Below the pieces are notes generated by a model. That model worked only from the letters and a program-made list of their open reading frames with translations. It made no database searches and was not told the origin of the DNA. From a bacterium (GTDB taxonomy: Bacteria; ARS69), in contig JALGZO010000522.1 in NCBI GenBank assembly GCA_025774865.1, positions 1 through 6,515 on the forward strand: DNA of 6,515 bases. Reading direction: 5' to 3'. The position numbers were made by a program, and so were the translations under genes. Shown in pieces: positions 1-4,110 of the stretch. Numbering within the stretch: the stretch's first letter is position 1; each line of letters begins with the position of its first letter.

Positions 1-441
1 GTACAGCTTCTGAAGCCGGAAGAATTCCCGGAGACCCTCGTGCTTGGCGAGGAGTTCCCCCGCGGGGAGGGTCCCGTTCTCGAAGGCCCGCTCGATTTCC
101 CGGTATTCCTCACGCGTCACGAAAGTGGCAATCTTCCGAACGCTGCTCAAATAGCGTGATTTGACCTCGAGCCGCACCAGGTCGGCGTGTTCCGGGTCGT
201 TCGAGTAGACTCGGGCCCGGAGCTTGTGTCGGACGGCCTCGCCGGCCAGCTTGCTGTGATACGCCATGTAGTCGGGAGTATCGAAGTAAAGACTGCGCAC
301 CGCGTAAGTACCGTCCGGCCCGGCATGGACGTCCGGCCTCATGAGCGCACTGAGGTCTCGGGCCAGGGCCGTACGCCGGGTACGGTCCACCAGGTACTTG
401 ACCTCCAGGCGTTTCGCCATCATGCCCTGGGCATCACGCAT
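1..441 (-). CDS. VTC domain polyphosphate polymerase, N-terminal 147 residues (cut by left edge)
   Basis: The visible part matches the start of a VTC (vacuolar transporter chaperone) catalytic domain, which polymerises nucleotide gamma-phosphate into polyphosphate inside a basic tunnel. Seen motifs are RLEVKYLV at residues 11-18, VRSLYFDTPDY at 48-58, RHKLRARVYS at 71-80 and LVRLEVKSRY at 88-97. The alternating basic residues R71, K73, R75 and R77, and the E92/K94 pair, fit the phosphate-binding strands of the family. The C-terminal half, with the rest of the tunnel, lies outside the window. The start chosen is the ATG at 441, because GGAGGGGAG ends 4 nt before it; an ATG seven codons further in (420, MAKRLEV) has no such site. 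The DUF4956 gene stops 17 nt upstream, so the two genes are almost certainly co-transcribed. Other triphosphate tunnel-like phosphotransferases are possible, but the motif set favours VTC. Family is confident; enzymatic activity is inferred. Confidence 0.87.
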   Translation of the reverse strand, partial: MRDAQGMMAKRLEVKYLVDRTRRTALARDLSALMRPDVHAGPDGTYAVRSLYFDTPDYMAYHSKLAGEAVRHKLRARVYSNDPEHADLVRLEVKSRYLSSVRKIATFVTREEYREIERAFENGTLPAGELLAKHEGLREFFRLQKLY

Positions 442-458
442 GCCGCTCCCCTCCCTGA

Positions 459-1130
459 CTAGAGATCGAGGTGATTCTCGGGAGCGATCAGGGTCACGTC
501 GCGAATGCCGCCGTTGTCACTGAACTCGCTGACGATCCGCTCTGGGGAGGCCCGACGGGCCAGCCGGACACTGTAGGTGTACTCGAATTCCCCGCCTGAG
601 TTCACATCCGTGGCACCCCGGAGCTGCTTCCAGGAGATCATGTCTTGCGCGGCAGCGTTGATGTGACTCCAGGGCTCCTTCTCATCCGATCGGAAGACCA
701 GTATGTAGTCGGCGGCGTTGATTCGGTCCGACCCGATCTTGGGCATCGCGATCGTGATCGAGGCAATGATCACGGTGCCGATCACGGCGAGCATCCACGC
801 GTTGGCCCCGGCGCACAGCCCAATCGCGATCGCGAAGAACAGGAACGTCATGTCCTTGGTATCTTTGATGACGGTGCGAAACCGAATCACCGACAGCGAG
901 CCCACCAGGCCGAGCGATAGCGCCACGTTGCTACCGATCGCCATCATGATCATCGCCACGATCGGGGACAGAAGCATCAGCGAGAGGAAGAACGACCGAC
1001 TGTAGGCAACGCCACTATGGGTCTTCCGGTAGACGGTCGCCCAGATGAACGCCAGGGAAAAGGCGAGCAACAGGCTCAAGGCAGCCTGACCCGGCGTCAG
1101 ATCCACCTTGAGGAGATTCGTTGGATTCAT
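459..1130 (-). CDS. DUF4956 domain integral membrane protein
   Basis: This 223-residue protein has hydrophobic segments at about residues 16-34, 46-65, 69-82, 95-109 and 111-129, followed by a soluble tail of about 90 residues. The hallmark DUF4956 stretch is present at 72-109: SLGLVGSLSVIRFRT, then IKDTKDMTFLFFAIAIGL, where the RFRT and IKD charges follow a short membrane segment. The molecular role of DUF4956 is not established; in many bacteria it sits next to VTC-domain polyphosphate polymerase genes, as here. I infer that it anchors the polymerase or moves its product or substrate at the inner membrane. It starts at the ATG at 1130, with AAGGGG 8 nt upstream, and ends with TAG at 459-461. 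Its GC content is lower than that of the genes to the right (about 52 per cent by hand count over 841-900). The likely promoter lies near 1327-1356. Confidence 0.9.
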   Translation of the reverse strand: MNPTNLLKVDLTPGQAALSLLLAFSLAFIWATVYRKTHSGVAYSRSFFLSLMLLSPIVAMIMMAIGSNVALSLGLVGSLSVIRFRTVIKDTKDMTFLFFAIAIGLCAGANAWMLAVIGTVIIASITIAMPKIGSDRINAADYILVFRSDEKEPWSHINAAAQDMISWKQLRGATDVNSGGEFEYTYSVRLARRASPERIVSEFSDNGGIRDVTLIAPENHLDL

Positions 1131-1265
1131 ACGAGCTACCCCTTGCCATCACCCGGCGGGAGTTCAGGAGAGTTCATCGCGAGGCACGCCACCGATTCAT
1201 TCGTCGGGGCGATCCCGCCCGCTCGAATGAGACGACTCCACTTACTGGTGATCTTGGATCGCGTT

Positions 1266-1281
1266 GCCGGTGGGCCGGTGG
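1266..1281. repeat. Tandem direct repeat of GCCGGTGG (two copies)
   Basis: Two perfect, abutting copies of the 8-mer GCCGGTGG lie at 1266-1273 and 1274-1281. They sit in the predicted leader of the DUF4956 mRNA and touch the hairpin at 1280-1294. This is a direct observation. The repeat is short and in GC-rich sequence, so chance is possible. Confidence 0.6.
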
Positions 1282-1294
1282 CGGACCGTCCGCC
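1280..1294 (-). other. GC-rich hairpin in the predicted leader of the DUF4956 operon
   Basis: The arms GGCGGA (1280-1285) and TCCGCC (1289-1294) pair perfectly over 6 bp around a 3-nt loop. On the minus strand no T-run follows, so it is not a standard intrinsic terminator. It would fold in the 5' leader, about 150 nt before the DUF4956 ATG. It may be a leader structure or chance; I do not recognise a known riboswitch. Confidence 0.4.
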
Positions 1295-1326
1295 GATGCC
1301 TCTCGGAGTCTATTCCGCGTCTTAGA

Positions 1327-1356
1327 AGTATATGAGCTTGGTAGGAAAGAAAACAA
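1327..1356 (-). promoter_or_regulatory. Candidate sigma70-type promoter for the DUF4956-VTC operon
   Basis: On the minus strand a -10-like TATACT (1332-1327, five of six consensus bases) is preceded, after an 18-bp spacer, by a -35-like TTGTTT (1356-1351, three of six). Transcription would begin near 1320 and leave a leader of about 190 nt before the ATG at 1130. It lies in the AT-rich patch, just downstream of the palindrome at 1402-1418. The -35 is weak and promoter rules for this phylum are uncertain. A weaker alternative, TTACAA-N16-TATCGG, overlaps the palindrome (1407-1380). Confidence 0.35.
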
Positions 1357-1370
1357 CCAGAGAGTGAGCA

Positions 1371-1385
1371 TATCGTATCCCGATA
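1371..1385. repeat. Inverted repeat TATCG-N5-CGATA
   Basis: Perfect 5-bp arms at 1371-1375 and 1381-1385 flank five bases. The element lies between the candidate promoter and the larger palindrome at 1402-1418. It could be a weak protein-binding site. It is short enough to be chance. Confidence 0.4.
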
Positions 1386-1401
1386 GGTGCTCTGAACGTC
1401 G

Positions 1402-1418
1402 TTGTAATAATATTGCAA
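1402..1418. promoter_or_regulatory. Operator-like 17-bp palindrome, TTGTAATA-A-TATTGCAA
   Basis: Two 8-bp arms around a single central A match at seven of eight positions; the one exception is T1405 opposite G1415. Read another way it is TTGTAA-N5-TTGCAA. That geometry and half-site resemble operators of the Fur superfamily, notably the nickel-responsive Nur box of Streptomyces (TTGCAA-N5-TTGCAA, from memory) and the 7-1-7 boxes of Fur and PerR. It lies 46 bp upstream of the candidate -35 of the DUF4956-VTC operon and overlaps a weaker alternative -35. The symmetry is seen directly; binding by a Fur-type regulator is inference. Confidence 0.45.
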
Positions 1419-1451
1419 GATTTGGCAGTGACGGTGGAGCCCTAGGCAGGC

Positions 1452-1468
1452 ATCCCGTAAATTGGGAT
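1452..1468. repeat. Small hairpin ATCCC-N7-GGGAT
   Basis: Perfect 5-bp arms at 1452-1456 and 1464-1468 surround a 7-nt AT-rich loop. On the minus strand it follows the stronger terminator-like hairpin (1481-1511) after 12 nt, so it could act as an auxiliary part of that terminator. Weak by itself. Confidence 0.35.
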
Positions 1469-1480
1469 ATGGAGAGAGGC

Positions 1481-1511
1481 GGCCCGAGGTCGACCATCAA
1501 GACCCCGGGCC
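1481..1511 (-). terminator. Terminator-like hairpin downstream of the DinB gene
   Basis: GGCCCGAGGTC (1481-1491) and GACCCCGGGCC (1501-1511) form an 11-position stem around a 9-nt loop. In minus-strand RNA every position pairs, one of them as G-U. In plus-strand RNA the same position (A1487 with C1505) is a mismatch, so the fold favours the minus strand. It begins 46 nt after the DinB stop codon. The bases after it are pyrimidine-rich (CCTCTCTCC) rather than a clean U-run, so termination may be inefficient or factor-assisted. It would separate the transcript from the right from the DUF4956-VTC operon. Confidence 0.5.
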
Positions 1512-1557
1512 CTTTCGCTTTCCCAGAGCGCCTCGCTTGCGCCGGGCACCGTCTCGG

Positions 1558-2103
1558 TCAGTCCGCCGGGGCCTTCGTCCCCATCCCGTAGAAGTGCATC
1601 GTGTTCACCGGCTGGCCCTGCAGCTTGAGGTAGTAGAAGAGCTGCGCCTTGTGATTGGCGAGATGCCCGACCATGCCCAGCAACCGGTGTCCGAGGAACA
1701 TCGGCGTGGGATCCCACGGCGCCGTAGTCTCCTCGTTCGCCAGGCGCTCCTCCCCCGCCTCGGTGATCACTCGCAGCGCCAGTTCCTTGTCTTCGGCAAA
1801 ACGCGACTTCACGTCGGCCACGCTCGTGGCGGTCGGCATCTTCTCGGCCGCTGGAAGCATCTCGTCGGCGGGCAGGCTTTCGGGCGACACGCCCTCCGGG
1901 AACCCCCAGTCGCCCGTCACGAATCCGCGGACGGTACCGCCGCACGCGCTCGTCAGGTGCTGGAGGAGCTGCCCCATCGTCATCCAGTTCGATCCGGATG
2001 GGGGCTTCCAGTCCAGCTGGCTCTCGTCGACGAAGCCCAGCAATCCGTCGACGGTGGCGTAAGTGGTGTCGATCTCCGACTTCAACAACTCCGTCCAGCG
2101 CAC
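1558..2103 (-). CDS. DinB-family putative metal-dependent protein
   Basis: This 181-residue protein has the length and pattern of the DinB/YfiT superfamily of four-helix-bundle proteins. The three metal-ligand histidines are visible: H49 in MGQLLQHLT, and H147 and H151 in GHLANHKAQLFYYLKLQG. The latter motif is the typical last helix (HxxxHxxQL). Members include damage-inducible DinB and thiol-dependent S-transferases such as BstA and mycothiol-dependent maleylpyruvate isomerase; the substrate here cannot be read from sequence. No signal peptide or membrane segment is seen, so it is probably cytoplasmic. The start is GTG at 2103-2101, supported by CGGGAG 7 nt upstream; no in-frame ATG precedes it closely. 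It lies 75 nt after the glycosyltransferase gene on the same strand, and a terminator-like hairpin follows its TGA. It could share that gene's transcript or use a weak promoter in the gap. Confidence 0.9.
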   Translation of the reverse strand: MRWTELLKSEIDTTYATVDGLLGFVDESQLDWKPPSGSNWMTMGQLLQHLTSACGGTVRGFVTGDWGFPEGVSPESLPADEMLPAAEKMPTATSVADVKSRFAEDKELALRVITEAGEERLANEETTAPWDPTPMFLGHRLLGMVGHLANHKAQLFYYLKLQGQPVNTMHFYGMGTKAPAD

Positions 2104-2143
2104 AGCAATACTCCCGGTAGAGGATTTGATTCGGGGGAGCCGG

Positions 2144-2152
2144 AGTGTACCA
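2144..2152 (-). promoter_or_regulatory. Possible extended -10 element before the DinB gene
   Basis: The minus strand reads TGGTACACT, that is a TGn extension directly before TACACT (four of six -10 bases), 40 nt before the GTG start. No -35-like hexamer is seen at 16-18 bp. The next gene upstream ends at 2179, so this would be an internal promoter in the 75-nt gap. Weak candidate. Confidence 0.22.
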
Positions 2153-2178
2153 GACGCTGGCGCCGCGCCGCCCTCGCG

Positions 2179-3972
2179 TCAGTCCCCGCTCGCCTCGCCG
2201 GACGCGAGACCTCCCAGCACCTCGCGGGCCCGGCGCGCCTCGGCCGACGTCGGGCGTTCGCGCAGGAAGTCGAGCAGGGCCGACCGCGCTTCCTCGATCC
2301 GGTCGAGCCGCGTCAGAACGATCGCGCGGTTCACGAACGCGGCATCGAGGGACGGATCGAGGCGGGCCGCGGCCTCGATCTCGGCCAGCGCAGCCTCCGA
2401 CTCACCGGTCACGTCGAGGAGCACCCCGTGCTCGTTGCGGAGCGCCGCATCGTTCGGGGCCGCGACGATCAACCGCTCCACGATCCCCCTCGCCTCGACC
2501 ACCCGCCCCGCTCGCCGCAAGAGTTGAGCTTGTGCGAACCGCGCGGGGTAGAGCGACGGCTCCACCGCGAGCGCCCGCTTGATCCACCGGAGCGCGCGCA
2601 CCGGCTCGCCACGGTCGTGTTCGGCCTCGGCTACCAGAACATAGGACATCGGCCAGACATCCCGCGGGATCCCGTACGGATTCGCGCGGAGCAGGAACCC
2701 GAGACCGACCGCCGCTGCGACGACGACCGCCGCCGCCCGCCAGCGACCACCCCGGATCCACTCGGCGGCCATGGTGGCCGCCCCCGCCCCGGCCACGATC
2801 AACAACGGCGCTGCCGGGATCCGGAAGCGAGCGTTCACGAAGAAGACGATGTTCACCACCCAGACCGTCGCGACGACTCCCGCTACGAACACGAGCCCCG
2901 GCGTCCGGCGCGCGAGCCAAAGCCCCACGATCCCGAGCGGTGCCCACATCCACCACCCCGGCGCCCACCTCATCACCGGCACCGTCTCCACGAAAAGGGC
3001 CGGATCGTGGTTGTTCGGAATCTCGCGATCACCCCAGAAGAGGAGCGCTTTCTTCACGAGCAGTCCGAACCAGCGGCTCGGGTCGGCCGCGATTTCGTCG
3101 AACGTTCGAGCCCGGTAGTGCCGCGACACTTCGGAAGGCCTCAGCTCTCTCTCCTCTCGCGCCTCCGCCTGACGCGTGGCCGCCTCCAGCATTCCGTAGC
3201 CGAGCGCAGTGGGAGCGTCCGGAAACGTCGCGGCGACGCCGTCGGCTCTCGTGCCGTTCCCGAGGTAAAAATTGAGCCCCCCCTGCGACGCGACGAACAC
3301 GGCGTCACCCACCGCCACATTGCGAACGGTGAGCAGAACGGGGAGAGTCAGAATGACAGAGATCGCCAGGACTGCCTCTCGGGCCCGCCGCCGCATCACC
3401 AGGAATCCCGGCAGGAGCATCGCCCCCAGCAAGAGCGGTGGCCGCACGATTCCGATGACGCTCCAGAGAGCCGCGGCCAGGACCAGGCGGCCGCGGCCGC
3501 CGGTTTCGAGCGCCGCCATCGATGTGATCACCGCCGCCACCGTCAGCGGCACCGCGAGCACCGGCACGAGCAGCTGCCCGTCGAAGAAGGGGAACATCGG
3601 GTAGAGCGCCGCGCCCAGCCCGGCCAGCCAGGCGGCGGCCACGCCGTACAGGCGGCCGGCGAGCCCGGCCACGAGCACCGGTGTCACCGCACCCAGCCCG
3701 AGCTGAAGCGCTGCGACCCGCGCGGGATCATCGCCGGCCAGCGCGAGCATCATGGCCAGAGCCGCCACATAGCCGGGCGCCCGGAAGAACGGCTCGTCAC
3801 CCGGCCAGGTCCCGGCCAGGAGTCCGCGCGCCCATTCCAGGTGCGCCGCTCCGTCGAGCACGGGGAGCAAGAGCGCCGGCTCGGCCGCGACCTGCGAGAA
3901 CCAGAGCAGTCGGTACGCGAGCGCGACCGCCGCCGTGACCGCGAGTGGGATTCCCATCGCCGAGTTCATCAT
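2179..3972 (-). CDS. GT39/PMT-like integral membrane glycosyltransferase with C-terminal TPR repeats
   Basis: The 597-residue protein is probably an inner-membrane glycosyltransferase of the GT39/ArnT-like class, using a polyprenyl-phosphate sugar donor on the periplasmic face. An N-terminal membrane segment (about 7-25) is followed by a loop with D40, H44 and RAPGY (64-68), fitting the acidic first-loop motif of the class. Many hydrophobic helices follow up to about residue 428. Further family signatures are SQGGLNFYLGNG (229-240), EIPNNHD (317-323) and NARFRIPAAPLL (380-391). The tail has four TPRs in exact 34-residue register at about 442-474, 475-508, 509-542 and 543-576, probably for partner binding. 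The acceptor is unknown. Start choice is uncertain: ATGs at 3972, 3969 and 3957 are all possible and none has a clear Shine-Dalgarno. A -10-like TAGAAT five bases before 3972 suggests a leaderless start there. The frame stays open upstream to 4296, but that extension is antisense to the next gene's leader and start and carries no family motif. Confidence 0.9.
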   Translation of the reverse strand: MMNSAMGIPLAVTAAVALAYRLLWFSQVAAEPALLLPVLDGAAHLEWARGLLAGTWPGDEPFFRAPGYVAALAMMLALAGDDPARVAALQLGLGAVTPVLVAGLAGRLYGVAAAWLAGLGAALYPMFPFFDGQLLVPVLAVPLTVAAVITSMAALETGGRGRLVLAAALWSVIGIVRPPLLLGAMLLPGFLVMRRRAREAVLAISVILTLPVLLTVRNVAVGDAVFVASQGGLNFYLGNGTRADGVAATFPDAPTALGYGMLEAATRQAEAREERELRPSEVSRHYRARTFDEIAADPSRWFGLLVKKALLFWGDREIPNNHDPALFVETVPVMRWAPGWWMWAPLGIVGLWLARRTPGLVFVAGVVATVWVVNIVFFVNARFRIPAAPLLIVAGAGAATMAAEWIRGGRWRAAAVVVAAAVGLGFLLRANPYGIPRDVWPMSYVLVAEAEHDRGEPVRALRWIKRALAVEPSLYPARFAQAQLLRRAGRVVEARGIVERLIVAAPNDAALRNEHGVLLDVTGESEAALAEIEAAARLDPSLDAAFVNRAIVLTRLDRIEEARSALLDFLRERPTSAEARRAREVLGGLASGEASGD

Positions 3973-3977
3973 CGAGG

Positions 3978-3983
3978 ATTCTA
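3978..3983 (-). promoter_or_regulatory. -10-like TAGAAT for a leaderless glycosyltransferase mRNA
   Basis: TAGAAT on the minus strand matches five of six bases of the -10 consensus and ends 5 nt before the ATG at 3972. Transcription would then begin at or next to the A of the start codon. No Shine-Dalgarno is visible, and no clear -35 lies 16-18 bp upstream. Such an arrangement (TANNNT followed after 5-7 nt by ATG) is known for leaderless genes in Deinococcus and Actinobacteria. Moderate to low confidence. Confidence 0.4.
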
Positions 3984-4009
3984 GCCGGATCCTGCCGACT
4001 CGGCTCCTC

Positions 4010-4038
4010 TTCCGATCTCCCGTCCCCGGTGCTAGAGT
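4010..4038 (+). promoter_or_regulatory. Candidate extended -10 promoter for the secreted-protein gene
   Basis: TGC lies directly before TAGAGT (4033-4038, four of six -10 bases), giving an extended -10. A poor -35-like TTCCGA (4010-4015) sits at a 17-bp spacing. Transcription would start near 4045 and leave a leader of about 65 nt that contains the hairpin at 4090-4105. It is located in the divergent gap between the two outward-reading genes. Confidence 0.33.
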
Positions 4039-4089
4039 GTAGGCTGACGTTCGGAGGTACAGCGAGACGACCGTCCCAGCTTCCTCAAG

Positions 4090-4105
4090 GTCCTCCCTGG
4101 AGGAT
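4090..4105 (+). promoter_or_regulatory. Hairpin covering the Shine-Dalgarno of the secreted-protein gene
   Basis: The ribosome-binding site GGAGG (4099-4103) lies 7 nt before the ATG at 4111. Immediately upstream is its exact complement CCTCC (4092-4096). TCCTC (4091-4095) pairs with GAGGA (4100-4104) around a CCTG loop, and G4090 can add a G-U pair with T4105. The strong ribosome site would thus be hidden in its own hairpin, which could lower or gate translation. The pairing is seen; regulation is inference. Confidence 0.5.
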
Positions 4106-4110
4106 GAGCC

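Larger units (their letters stand above)
1131..1557. other. Intergenic region between the DinB gene and the DUF4956-VTC operon
   Basis: I find no convincing gene in these 427 nt. The open frames crossing it lack recognisable motifs and ribosome-binding sites. It contains regulatory-looking structure instead: a terminator-like hairpin at 1481-1511, a small hairpin at 1452-1468, a 17-bp palindrome at 1402-1418, an inverted repeat at 1371-1385, a promoter candidate at 1327-1356, a hairpin at 1280-1294 and a tandem 8-bp repeat at 1266-1281. The part at 1321-1440 is only about 43 per cent GC by hand count, while nearby coding sequence exceeds 70 per cent in places. The segment 1131-1265 holds only weak, short inverted repeats and is probably the 5' leader of the DUF4956 mRNA. 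Confidence 0.7.

Noticed and set aside
187-523. Two short plus-strand open frames over the VTC gene
   Set aside because: They are antisense to strongly conserved VTC motifs and have no convincing ribosome-binding site.
1121-1591. Possible small genes on either strand in the DinB-DUF4956 gap
   Set aside because: The translations have no recognisable motif or good start context. The region is better explained by terminator, palindrome, promoter and leader elements.
3486-3501. A perfect 16-bp palindrome, GGCGGCCGCGGCCGCC
   Set aside because: It lies inside the glycosyltransferase gene and encodes a Gly/Arg stretch between membrane segments. Codon-level GC bias explains it without a binding-site role.
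1462-3984. A plus-strand open frame of 840 codons across the DinB and glycosyltransferase genes
   Set aside because: Its translation is dominated by Arg, Pro, His and Gly with no domain motif. It is the antisense of two genes with clear family motifs, in GC-rich sequence where stop codons are rare.
3975-3993. Inverted repeat AGGAT-N9-ATCCT near the glycosyltransferase start
   Set aside because: Only 5-bp arms. If the mRNA is leaderless this is not transcribed with the gene, and it contains an ordinary GGATCC site. Chance is likely.
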